Position numbers and translations under genes: made by a program. Source: Bifidobacterium sp. ESL0690 (GTDB lineage Bacteria > Actinomycetota > Actinomycetes > Actinomycetales > Bifidobacteriaceae). Taken from it: DNA of 64,000 bases. Positions 56,359 through 64,000 of this stretch are shown piece after piece. How positions within the stretch are numbered: position 1 is the stretch's first letter; each line of letters opens with the position of its first letter. The stretch spans positions 1,054,001 to 1,118,000 of the forward strand of contig NZ_CP113939.1 in assembly GCF_029392315.1 (NCBI RefSeq). The letters run 5' to 3'. Below the pieces are notes generated by a model, which searched no databases, was not told where the DNA came from, and saw only the letters and a program-made list of their open reading frames with translations.

Positions 56359-56998
56359 AGTCGAACCTCCTCTCCAAGACCGTGCCGATGATGGAAATCG
56401 GCAGGAGGATGATGAGGTAGGTGACGATGAGCAGCGTCAGCGATTCGTAAGTGTTGTAAGTCTGGCCCATCAGGTCCTTGGTGACGTACATGACGTCGGC
56501 CAGCGCGATGGCCGAGACCACCGAGGATTCCTTGACCAGGAAAATGATGTTGGCCACTACGCCCGGAATGGCGGTGGAGAGCGCCTGCGGCATAGTGACA
56601 TGAATGAGCATCTGTGAAGGGCTGAAGCCCAGCACTTGCGCCGATTCGCGCTGAATCTGTGGAACCGCTTCGAACCCGCCACGCAACGCTTCGGCCATAT
56701 ATGAGCCTCCGAGGAAGGTAAGGCCTACGATTGCGCAGGTTTCCGCCGACCATGAGACGCCGAGTTTCGGCAATCCGAAATAGAGGAAATACAGCTGGAC
56801 CAGCAATGGCGTATTCCGGGAAAGCTCGATATAGACGCGCACGATCTGCTTCAAAATCGGGATATCGGCCGCTTCGATGGCAGCACAAACCACGCCCAAA
56901 ACGATGCTGAAAACAATACCGAAGAACGAAATGAAGACGGTCATATAACCGGCGTTGACGAAGTAGTGGGCGTTATGGGCTATGAAGCTCCAGTCCAT
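56345..56998 (-). CDS. Polar amino acid ABC transporter, permease 1
   Basis: 217 residues with five membrane helices. It starts MDWSFIAHNAHYFVNAGYMTVFISFFGIVFSIVLG; the EAA loop is RGGFEAVPQIQRESAQVLGFSPSQMLIHVTMPQAL. It pairs with permease 2 as a heterodimer (HisM/HisQ-like). GGGAGGGACATCC before ATG 56998 is a strong ribosome binding site; this is the promoter-proximal gene of the operon. Confidence 0.94.
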   Translation of the reverse strand: MDWSFIAHNAHYFVNAGYMTVFISFFGIVFSIVLGVVCAAIEAADIPILKQIVRVYIELSRNTPLLVQLYFLYFGLPKLGVSWSAETCAIVGLTFLGGSYMAEALRGGFEAVPQIQRESAQVLGFSPSQMLIHVTMPQALSTAIPGVVANIIFLVKESSVVSAIALADVMYVTKDLMGQTYNTYESLTLLIVTYLIILLPISIIGTVLERRFDYARR

Positions 56999-57191
56999 GG
57001 ATGTCCCTCCCTACTTCGTGATGAATATGTCTCTTACTCGTTGCTTGTGCCGTGTTCTTCGCTGGTACTTAAAGCTTCAGCGGGATTAGTTTGCGGCACT
57101 TGTTGTCATAGTAGCCGTCTGAAGGCTTGAATGCACGATTTAAGCCATATAAATAACCGATAAACCGCTATCAATACCGGTCATGATCTTT
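56999..57191. other. Upstream region of the amino-acid transporter operon
   Basis: AT-rich stretch that should contain the promoter of the permease 1 gene. No gene was recognised. It borders the hairpin elements at 57192-57341. Confidence 0.4.
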
Positions 57192-57341
57192 CTTTGCTGC
57201 TGGTAGACAGCCTCTTACAGCTGTTTATGTGCCGTTTTCCAGCGCCAAAGTGAAAGAGCGGTCTATCGATTCGATACATAACAGTTTGGTGCTGGTAAAG
57301 AGCATATGACGATAACGTATATGCTCTTTACCGGCACCAAA
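57192..57341. repeat. Two hairpin elements of the TTTGGTGCTGGTAAA family
   Basis: Copy A (about 57192-57249) is degenerate: TGCTGGTAGACAG against TTTTCCAGCGCCAAA. Copy B has 23-bp arms, TTTGGTGCTGGTAAAGAGC.. (57285-57307) and its complement (57319-57341), with one G-T pair and an 11-nt loop. The outer 15 bases equal those at 6376-6430; the inner bases differ (GAGCATAT here, CGGATT there) yet still pair, showing compensatory divergence. It lies just downstream of the acyl-CoA synthetase gene. Confidence 0.85.
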
Positions 57342-57371
57342 CAAAGAGCGTCAAAACAAGAAAGTAGGGAA

Positions 57372-59414
57372 CTACTTCTTCTTCGTATACATCTGAGTGT
57401 TGAGCAGATTGGCGTAATGTTTGATGACTGCCGGGCGCTTCACCTTCATGGAGGCGGTCAGCATGCCGTTCTCCTGGCTGAACTCCTCGGGCAAAAGGAT
57501 GAACTTACGCACGGATTCGGCGCGTGAGACGCCCTCGTTGGCCTTGTCGACCCACTTCTGCACTTCGGCACGGACCACGGCGTTCTTACAGGCGTCCTCC
57601 ATGGACATGTCCTGGTCGAGGCCGGCGGCGTCGAGCCACTGGCGCAACGAGGGCTCGTCAAGCGTGATGAGCGCGGAGATGAACGGACGTTTGTCGCCGA
57701 GCACCAGAGCCTGCGAGACGAACGGACAACGCTGGATGATTTCTTCGATCGGGCCGGGGGCCACGTTCTTGCCGCCGGCGGTGATGATGAGGTCCTTCTT
57801 GCGGCCGGTGATGTAAAGGAATCCGTCATCGCTCAAGCGGCCAAGGTCGCCGGTCGCATACCAGCCGTCAGAGGTGAATGCGAGCTCGGTGGCTTCATCG
57901 TTCTTGTGATAGCGATGGAAGACGCAGGTTCCCTTGACCTGGATTTCGCCGTCTTCAGCCAGACGGATGGAGAAGCCAGGGTAAGGTACGCCGACCGAAC
58001 CTTCATGGAACGGCGTTCCCTTCGGGTTGAACGCACAGGGCGCGGTGGTTTCGGTCAGGCCGTAGCCTTCGTAGGCGGGGATGCCGGCACCGCGGAAGAA
58101 CGCGGGCAGTTCCGGGTCGAGCGGGGCGCCGCCGGCGACGAACCATTCGGCCTGTCCGCCGAGCACTTCACGCAACGACTTGTAGACAATCGGGTCGAAA
58201 GCGGCACGGCGTGCACGGGTGGCGAAGCTGGCCTTGCCTTTTTCGCTTATTTCCTTTTCGTATTCCTGGGCGGCCACCACGGCTGCGGCGAATGCCACGC
58301 CCTTGGCGCCGTTTCCGGCCTTCTGCGAGGCGGCGTTGTAGACCTTCTCCCAGACGCGGGGCACGAGGATGGTGACGATGGGCTTGGCGACCTGCAGGTC
58401 GCTGATCAGCGTCTTGATACCGCCGGCGATGTAGATGCGCAGATCGCTGGCGACTACGATGTAGTTGACCGCGCGGGCGAAGGTGTGTGCCTGGGGCAGG
58501 AAGAGCAGGACCGACTTGCCTTTCTGCTTGAGCAGTTTCGGCATGTAGTCGCGCAGGTTCAGCGCGGTGGTGCAGTAGTGTTCGTGCGTCATCTCGACGC
58601 CCTTCGGCGCGGCAGTGGAACCGGAGGTGTAGACGATGGAGCAAAGGTCGGTTTTCTTGATGGAATCGATGCGTGCGTCCAACGTTTCATCGGTCACAGA
58701 CTTGCCGTAGTCGCGCAGTTCCTCGAGCGCACCGGCCTCGATCGTATAGATCTTTTCGAGCGTCGGGCAGTCTTCGACGGCGCCGTCGGCCTTCTCGCGC
58801 ATGTCGTTGGTCTCGACAATCAGCAGGCGGGAATCGGAATTGTTGACGATGTTGCGAATCTGCTCGGCCGAATCCGTGTCGTAAATGGTGGCGAGCACGC
58901 CGCCTACGGCCATCACGGCCGCGTCCACGACGTCCCATTCGTAGGAGGTGTGGGACATGAAGGAGACGCCGTCGCCTTTGTCGATGCCGTAATGCATCAG
59001 GCCTTTGGCGACGCTGCGCACGTCGGCAAGGAACTCGTTGGCGGTTTTGGTGACCCATTTGTTGCCGACTTTGAAGGTGTAAAGCGGGTCGTCGCCCATG
59101 CGTTCCGCGCGTTCGACGTAAAGGTCGTAGATCGACATGTCGTCGTCGATGGGCGGGTTGCCGGGCGTGGTGACGGTCAAAAGACCGGTCTTGTCGTCAA
59201 CGAAAAGTTTGGTGGGGTAGCCGGGGCCCCATTCGTGGGTGTGCGGCAATGTCGAATAATCGACGGGCTTGACGGTGGCAAGGTGACGGTCGTCGTTGAA
59301 ATCCGGGGTTTCCGGGTCTTCGTTATTGACCGGGTGCTCGAAACCGTTTCCCAAATGGAAGGCCTTTTGACTCAGCTTCAGCGTTTCCTTTTTCAGTGAG
59401 TTGATGACTGACAC
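57372..59414 (-). CDS. Long-chain acyl-CoA synthetase (AMP-forming)
   Basis: 680 residues from GTG 59414, with GAGGAG six bases upstream. It is an ANL-superfamily adenylating enzyme, activating fatty acids to acyl-CoA at the membrane. Motifs: SIVYTSGSTAAPKGVEMTHEH (P-loop), YGLTETTAPCAFNPKGTP, GWYATGDLGRLSDDGFLYITGRKKDLIITAGGKNVAPGPIE and the final catalytic Lys near MKVKRPAVIKHY. Similar to the FadD15-like group of actinobacteria. Hairpin B of the repeat family lies 31 bp beyond the stop. Confidence 0.94.
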   Translation of the reverse strand: MSVINSLKKETLKLSQKAFHLGNGFEHPVNNEDPETPDFNDDRHLATVKPVDYSTLPHTHEWGPGYPTKLFVDDKTGLLTVTTPGNPPIDDDMSIYDLYVERAERMGDDPLYTFKVGNKWVTKTANEFLADVRSVAKGLMHYGIDKGDGVSFMSHTSYEWDVVDAAVMAVGGVLATIYDTDSAEQIRNIVNNSDSRLLIVETNDMREKADGAVEDCPTLEKIYTIEAGALEELRDYGKSVTDETLDARIDSIKKTDLCSIVYTSGSTAAPKGVEMTHEHYCTTALNLRDYMPKLLKQKGKSVLLFLPQAHTFARAVNYIVVASDLRIYIAGGIKTLISDLQVAKPIVTILVPRVWEKVYNAASQKAGNGAKGVAFAAAVVAAQEYEKEISEKGKASFATRARRAAFDPIVYKSLREVLGGQAEWFVAGGAPLDPELPAFFRGAGIPAYEGYGLTETTAPCAFNPKGTPFHEGSVGVPYPGFSIRLAEDGEIQVKGTCVFHRYHKNDEATELAFTSDGWYATGDLGRLSDDGFLYITGRKKDLIITAGGKNVAPGPIEEIIQRCPFVSQALVLGDKRPFISALITLDEPSLRQWLDAAGLDQDMSMEDACKNAVVRAEVQKWVDKANEGVSRAESVRKFILLPEEFSQENGMLTASMKVKRPAVIKHYANLLNTQMYTKKK

Positions 59415-59658
59415 GTGTGGACTCCTCGACCTTCTGTAGCGGCGGTATATTCAAGCAATATAGCCAATTCTATAGGATTTACGACGTTTCGTCACCTTAC
59501 GGTAGCGTAACGCGCCCCATACATTGCAAGGCAATCCGGCCATCGTCGTGTCACTGAGAGAAAAGGCCGGAAATATTGCGATTATTGGAAAATGTGCCTG
59601 CGTGCGGGTTTTCCGGCTTTTGCTATTCGAACGGATAAATATATTTGCTATTGTGCTA

Positions 59659-60696
59659 TCAGTTGAAAACGATATATCCTGACACGCCTTTGGGCTTGTC
59701 GAGCTTGAATATGTTGCGCACGAACGCGGTTACGTTTTTCCAGTAGCGTTCGGGGTCGATGGAGGCGGACATCGCGTGTGCGGCGCCTGGGATCATGAGT
59801 TTTTGTTTGATGGGGCTGGCGCAGGCGCGGAAATTGCGGTCGAGACTGGCCGGGTTGACGAAGTCATCGGCTGAGCCATGGATGAACAGCATCGGAATCG
59901 ATGTGTGGCGCAGCGCCTCAACGCAAGAGGCTTCCTTGAAATCATAACCGGCGCGACGGCGTGCGATGGAACTCATCATGTCGATGACCGGGCGGGCCAG
60001 GAATGCCGGGGCATGGTACAAGTGCCGGGCGCTGTAGAGGAATTGGTCTTCAAGGCTGGTGTAGCCGCAGTCGGTGATGGCGGCCTTGACGTTTTTCGGC
60101 AGGTTCGGGTCGCCTGCAGCCAGCATCACCGTCGCCGCACCCATGGAGTTGCCGTCCAACAGGATTCGGGCTTTCGGATCGTTGGCCACGATGGTTTCGA
60201 TCCAACGCACAAGATCGCGGTGCTCCAATGCGCCCATGCCGATGTATTTCCCTCCGCTTAATTCGTGACAACGGTGGGCCGGGGTGAGTACGGTGAAGCC
60301 AAGTCCAGCGAAGCGATGCGCATATTTGGCCATTTCTGCCGGCGCGCCGGAAAATCCGTGGCAGCAGATGGCATAAAGGTGTTTCAGGGGATTGGCGCAA
60401 TCCGGGTCGAGCATCCAGCCGTGCAAGTGGGTCCCGTCGGATGCCTTGATTGTCACCCCGCGTTTGGCGTTATCGAACCAGCGTGCGGCGTCGGCCTCTT
60501 CCTTGGCGTCGTGATGGGGTTGGCGCGCGGCCAAGGTCGTGTCCGGTCGGTTGCTTTTGAACATCGAATATCTTGAGCCGGGTTCCAGCACGAAACGGAA
60601 CAGGTAATCGGCAGCGGCGTAAAGCGTGCCGGCCATGGCGAAACCGCCGCAAATAAGACCGGTAACCAAGGTTCTGGTCTTGGAATGCTGAACCAT
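59659..60696 (-). CDS. Alpha/beta hydrolase with N-terminal membrane anchor
   Basis: 345 residues from ATG 60696, chosen for GGAG seven bases upstream; a longer frame to 60753 exists. A hydrophobic helix (LVTGLICGGFAMAGTLYAAADYLF) may anchor it in the membrane. The hydrolase has CHGFSGAPAEMAKYA (oxyanion region), the nucleophile elbow LLDGNSMGAATVML, FIHGSADDFVNPA with the acid, and GAAHAMSASIDPE with the His. Similar to BAAT/BEM46-type serine hydrolases; substrate unknown. Confidence 0.88.
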   Translation of the reverse strand: MVQHSKTRTLVTGLICGGFAMAGTLYAAADYLFRFVLEPGSRYSMFKSNRPDTTLAARQPHHDAKEEADAARWFDNAKRGVTIKASDGTHLHGWMLDPDCANPLKHLYAICCHGFSGAPAEMAKYAHRFAGLGFTVLTPAHRCHELSGGKYIGMGALEHRDLVRWIETIVANDPKARILLDGNSMGAATVMLAAGDPNLPKNVKAAITDCGYTSLEDQFLYSARHLYHAPAFLARPVIDMMSSIARRRAGYDFKEASCVEALRHTSIPMLFIHGSADDFVNPASLDRNFRACASPIKQKLMIPGAAHAMSASIDPERYWKNVTAFVRNIFKLDKPKGVSGYIVFN

Positions 60697-60973
60697 GTCG
60701 GGCTCCAATCCTCGCGATACTGTGATAAAGAAATTATAAAAGAGCAGGCTCACAAATTTTCTTCGTTATCGCATTCAGTGGATGTCTGCTTGAACAGTAT
60801 AATGAGAATGTTGTTTCGGCAGGTCTTATATCTGTCGCGCTTTGGCGAGGGGAAGTGATTCCCGTTATCGACTGGGCTGAATATGTTGGGTCTCTTTGAG
60901 GCTGCGATTTCGGCGCGTCGGTGCACCGAAACAACGCAGTAGATAATATAAACAATCTCAAGGAGATTAGATT

Positions 60974-61654
60974 ATGGCAAACACCATTTCCATTGAGGGC
61001 GAAGTCCGCAACGAGTTCGGCAAGGGCGCTGCCCGCCGTATGCGCGTGGCCAAGCAGATTCCGGCTACTATCTATGCCGGCGGCAACGAGCCCGTTTTCG
61101 TCAAGCTTCCTATGCGTGAGACCACGTTGGCCCTGCGTCGTACGAACGCGCTGTTCACCATCAAGTGCGGTGACAAGTCCAAGATGGCCGTCGTGAAGGA
61201 CGTCCAGCGAAACCCCGTCAAGCGCATCGTCGAGCACATCGACTTCTACGAGGTCAAGGCCGGCGAGAAGATCGAGGTCGACGTCCCGGTCTTCGCCGTG
61301 GGCACTCCGAAGGGCGCGGCCGTCGCGTTCGTCGACATCCAGCAGCTCCGCGTGCGCGCCAGCGTCGACCAGCTGCCCGAGCGTATCGACGTCAACGTCG
61401 ATGGACTGCAGGATGGCGAGAAGGTCTTTGCCAAGGACCTCAACCTGCCTGAAGGCGTCGAGTTCGTCAACACTGATCCTGAAGAGTCCGTTGTCACCGT
61501 CGAGATTCCTGAGGACGCCACCGCCACTACCGCAGTCTCCGCTGAGGATGCTGCCGCTGCCGGTGCCGAAGGTGAGGAAGGCGCCGCTGCTGCCGAAGGC
61601 GATGCAGCTGCTCCTGCCGCCGATGACGCCGCTGCCGATGCTGACAAGAAGTGA
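60974..61654 (+). CDS. rplY: 50S ribosomal protein L25 (CTC/TL5 type)
   Basis: 226 residues. The N-terminal L25 domain binds 5S rRNA (RNEFGKGAARRMRVAKQIPATIYAGG, DVQRNPVKRIVEHIDFYEV), followed by the TL5 beta domain (VPVFAVGTPKGAAVAFVDIQQLRVRASVDQLPERIDVNVDGL) and a C-terminal acidic Ala/Glu-rich tail of about 45 residues, longer than usual. AAGGAG precedes the ATG. A strong terminator follows. Confidence 0.95.
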   Translation: MANTISIEGEVRNEFGKGAARRMRVAKQIPATIYAGGNEPVFVKLPMRETTLALRRTNALFTIKCGDKSKMAVVKDVQRNPVKRIVEHIDFYEVKAGEKIEVDVPVFAVGTPKGAAVAFVDIQQLRVRASVDQLPERIDVNVDGLQDGEKVFAKDLNLPEGVEFVNTDPEESVVTVEIPEDATATTAVSAEDAAAAGAEGEEGAAAAEGDAAAPAADDAAADADKK

Positions 61655-61715
61655 TCTTACTTTAGCTGAGGCATCTTAAATATGGGCGTTGCCGATAAGG
61701 TGACGTGATATTTTC

Positions 61716-61757
61716 AAATCCGTACTGGCCACAAGTTTGTGGCTGGTACGGATTTTT
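61716..61757 (+). terminator. Rho-independent terminator after rplY
   Basis: AATCCGTACTGGCCACAA pairs with TTGTGGCTGGTACGGATT (two central mismatches TG/TG), loop GT, followed by TTT; arms 61717-61733 and 61736-61753. Confidence 0.88.
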
Positions 61758-61939
61758 GGTTCATAACCCGATTTTCGCTCCTTGGGTGTGAACCCTCACA
61801 CCAATAAATTTTCATAATGTGAACGATTTCACCATATCTGTCCGTCTATGTGCGAAAGTAGCAGCATAACCCGGCGCCACAAGCGCAAGGTAAACCACAA
61901 TTCTGGCCGCAATGCGACTGAAGTAAAGAAGAAGTGCAT

Positions 61940-63067
61940 ATGACTGAGCAATCCCATCATGATCCCGCAGCGTTGTCAAAACTCACCGAACCGTTCAAGG
62001 TTCTCGACAACCCGAATCCTGCCTCCGACGCCGAGCGCGCGAAGCTGATTGACAAGCCGGCGTTCGGCCAGCTTTTCAGCGATAACATGACCCACATGGT
62101 CTGGCATAAGGACAGCGGCTGGGGCGATCGCCGAGTCGAGCCTTACGGCCCGCTGGCCATGAGCCCTGGTGCCTCCGTCCTGCATTATGCACAGGAATGC
62201 TTCGAAGGCCTCAAGGCCTATCGTCACGCCGACGGCAGCACCTGGCTGTTCCGTCCGGATGCGAACGCCGAGCGTTTCGCCAATTCCGCCAAGCGCCTCT
62301 ACCTGCCTGAACTTTCCAAGGACGACTTCCTGGGTTCCGTTGCCGCGCTGGTCAAGCGCGATGTTAACTGGGTCCCGACCCGCCGCGAATACACGCTCTA
62401 CATGCGCCCGTTCATGTTCGCCTCCGAGGCGTTCCTCGGCGTGCGCGCCCCGCAGACCGTCGACTATTGCGTCATCGCCTCGCCTTCCGGCCCGTACTTC
62501 CCGGGCGGCGTCAAGCCGGTGAGCATCTGGGTTGAAGACAAGTGGTTCCGTACCGGCCCCGGCGGCACCGGCTTCGCCAAGTGCGGCGGCAACTATGCGG
62601 CTTCGCTGCTTGGCGAGTATCGTGGTGCCGACCACGGCTGCGAGCAGGTCTGCTTCGTCGACGCGGCCACCAAGACCTACCTTGAGGAACTCGGCGGCAT
62701 GAACATGTTCACCGTCCACAAGGACGGCCACCTTGAGACCCCGTCGCTGACCGGCAACATTCTGCCCGGCGTCACCCGTCGTTCGCTCATCCAGCTTGCG
62801 CAGGACAAGGGCCACGACGTGGTCGAGACCATGATCAAGCTCGACGACCTGCTCGAGGACATCAAGTCCGGCGAGGTCACCGAGGTCTTCGCCTGCGGCA
62901 CCGCTGCGATCATCACGCCTATCGGCCGCTTCAAGTCCGAGAAGTTCGACGTCGCGGTCAACGGCGGCAAGTCCGGCGACCTGACAATCAAGCTTCGTGA
63001 CGAGCTGCTCGGCATCCAGATGGGCGAGATCGAAGATCCGCACGACTGGATGTGGAAGGTCTGCTGA
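61940..63067 (+). CDS. ilvE: Branched-chain amino acid aminotransferase
   Basis: 375 residues from ATG 61940; GTG 61934 is an alternative. A fold-type IV PLP enzyme moving amino groups between Leu/Ile/Val and glutamate. Motifs: VLHYAQECFEGLKAYRH, RPDANAERFANSAKRLYLPEL, YMRPFMFASE, KCGGNYAASLLGEY with the PLP Lys, YLEELGGMNMF, LTGNILPGVTRRSLIQLA and FACGTAAIITPIG. It belongs to the longer actinobacterial/eukaryote-like group. Upstream 61758-61939 is gene-free. Confidence 0.96.
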   Translation: MTEQSHHDPAALSKLTEPFKVLDNPNPASDAERAKLIDKPAFGQLFSDNMTHMVWHKDSGWGDRRVEPYGPLAMSPGASVLHYAQECFEGLKAYRHADGSTWLFRPDANAERFANSAKRLYLPELSKDDFLGSVAALVKRDVNWVPTRREYTLYMRPFMFASEAFLGVRAPQTVDYCVIASPSGPYFPGGVKPVSIWVEDKWFRTGPGGTGFAKCGGNYAASLLGEYRGADHGCEQVCFVDAATKTYLEELGGMNMFTVHKDGHLETPSLTGNILPGVTRRSLIQLAQDKGHDVVETMIKLDDLLEDIKSGEVTEVFACGTAAIITPIGRFKSEKFDVAVNGGKSGDLTIKLRDELLGIQMGEIEDPHDWMWKVC

Positions 63068-63107
63068 GCGATTTTAAACGTTTTCGTTTAACTAGCTTTT
63101 AGCTTTC

Positions 63108-63160
63108 AAACGGTCTGTGGTGTTTCCTGAAGTTCTGGAGATATTGCAGGCCGTTTTGCT
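63108..63160 (+). terminator. Possible terminator after ilvE
   Basis: AAACGGTCTG (63108-63117) pairs with CAGGCCGTTT (63147-63156), one G-T pair, followed by TGCTATG; the 29-nt loop makes it a weak candidate. Confidence 0.4.
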
Positions 63161-63342
63161 ATGTGTTTCTGAAGTACCCGTTTGCTTGAAACTCTGCAAG
63201 TATAGTAATAAACGCTTCGCTGTATCTATGTGATACGGCATCTTATGTTGTGCAAAACATTAGGCGGTTCGCGGTCAAGTTTTGGCCGTCGTTTGGTATA
63301 CTTTGCTATTGGCCTTATACAACTTGATGAAGGATGTGCGGT

Positions 63343-64000
63343 ATGCAGTTGGCGCTGGAAAGTAACGTCTTTTTCTGGGCCATCGAATACATCGCGACCT
63401 TCTGCTGCGGCCTTTTAGGCGGGCTATGCGCCGTCAAGAAAAAGTATGACTTCATCGCCATCCTCATGACTGTCTGGCTCACCGGTCTCGGCGGTGGCAT
63501 CATCCGTGACGTGCTGCTCGGTATATTCCCGCCTGTCGGCGTTTCCGATAAAGGGCTTGTCATCACCTCGCTGCTAGCCAGCATTACGGTCGCCATTATT
63601 TATCCGGAAGTCGATCGCCTCAAATGGATTATGGTCGCGCTCGATGCCTTGGCGCTTGGCCTCTACGCGGTCAACGGCACTCAAAAGGCTTTGATTTACC
63701 ACACATCGGGCATGACGGCCGTTTTCATGGGACTGATTACGGCCATCGGGGGAGGCCTTATTCGAGATATCCTGATCAACGATGTTCCGTCGGTTATTCG
63801 CGACAGCCATTGGTATGCGGTTCCGGCTTTGATCGGCAGCGTCCTGACCGTCTTCGTCACCCGTGCCTACCAAGGCGGGCATATCCCGTTCAGTCTTGAA
63901 GTGGCGTTCGATATTGCCATCGTCGCTTTTGTCGTCATCTTGCGTGTGCTTTCCGTGCGCTTCGACTGGAAGGTCCCCGGCGCCATCAGACGGCACCACA
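63343..64000 (+). CDS. TRIC/UPF0126-type cation channel protein, 3' end outside window
   Basis: 219 codons are visible and the frame is still open at 64000. ATG 63343 has AAGGA nine bases upstream. Seven hydrophobic segments are arranged as two related halves, each with the family signature: TGLGGGIIRDVLLG and AIGGGLIRDILIND. This is the bacterial TRIC/YicG family, trimeric inner-membrane channels for K+ or related cations (formerly annotated as glycine transporter-like). Confidence 0.88.
   Translation, partial: MQLALESNVFFWAIEYIATFCCGLLGGLCAVKKKYDFIAILMTVWLTGLGGGIIRDVLLGIFPPVGVSDKGLVITSLLASITVAIIYPEVDRLKWIMVALDALALGLYAVNGTQKALIYHTSGMTAVFMGLITAIGGGLIRDILINDVPSVIRDSHWYAVPALIGSVLTVFVTRAYQGGHIPFSLEVAFDIAIVAFVVILRVLSVRFDWKVPGAIRRHH

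Overview
The window is about 64 kb of a GC-rich actinobacterial chromosome. It is almost certainly a Bifidobacterium. It opens with the 5' end of a phosphoketolase gene (the bifid-shunt enzyme) divergent from guaA. It also carries a fused shikimate kinase/3-dehydroquinate synthase, an actinobacterial SUF operon with SufU, and an alaS-ruvX-mltG-aro block. No rRNA, CRISPR array, insertion sequence or recognisable prophage was seen. One tRNA gene, tRNA-Leu(GAG), is present.

Layout. 1-9 kb: phosphoketolase (partial), guaA, an MFS carrier, an aldo/keto reductase, an M20 peptidase, and the purine salvage pair xpt and xanthine/uracil permease. 9.3-12.1 kb: a UvrD/PcrA helicase with a striking Gly/Ser/Tyr tail. 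12.4-18.3 kb: a complete deoxynucleoside catabolic cluster (PnuC-type transporter, deoC, deoB, deoD, SorC/DeoR regulator, pyrimidine-nucleoside phosphorylase). 18.5-23.3 kb: rpsD, a small holin-like membrane protein, two overlapping unknown genes, a histidine phosphatase and two small envelope proteins. 23.5-33.7 kb: alaS, ruvX, mltG, an orphan prepilin peptidase, aroC, aroKB, aroQ, pyrG. 34-40.4 kb: sufB-sufD-sufC-sufS-sufU and a DUF59 protein. 40.5-45.9 kb: glgC, a TrmH-type methyltransferase, a DUF2142 membrane protein, tRNA-Leu and rsmE. 46.1-51 kb: HIT protein, phoH, ybeY, a CBS-domain protein and era. 51-53.5 kb: a lower-GC accessory island with a lipoprotein and a GNAT-like protein overlapping a tiny acidic partner. 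53.5-57 kb: a polar amino acid ABC transporter. 57.3-64 kb: acyl-CoA synthetase, alpha/beta hydrolase, rplY, ilvE and a TRIC-type channel cut by the window end.

Most of the window is ordinary housekeeping. The parts that deserve attention are: (i) a family of related hairpins ending in TTTGGTGCTGGTAAA, found at two loci 51 kb apart; (ii) the GNAT/acidic-peptide pair with a 22-bp perfect palindrome over its predicted promoter, a toxin-antitoxin-like arrangement; (iii) a Met-rich short reading frame with a strong ribosome binding site inside the amino-acid transporter operon; (iv) a perfect 25-bp inverted repeat within the SUF operon, inside a patch of altered codon use; (v) a FUS-like low-complexity tail on the helicase, plus low-complexity loops in several other conserved proteins; (vi) an overlapping pair of unrecognised genes at 19.8-21.7 kb. 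Functional statements are from motif recognition by eye; no database search was run.
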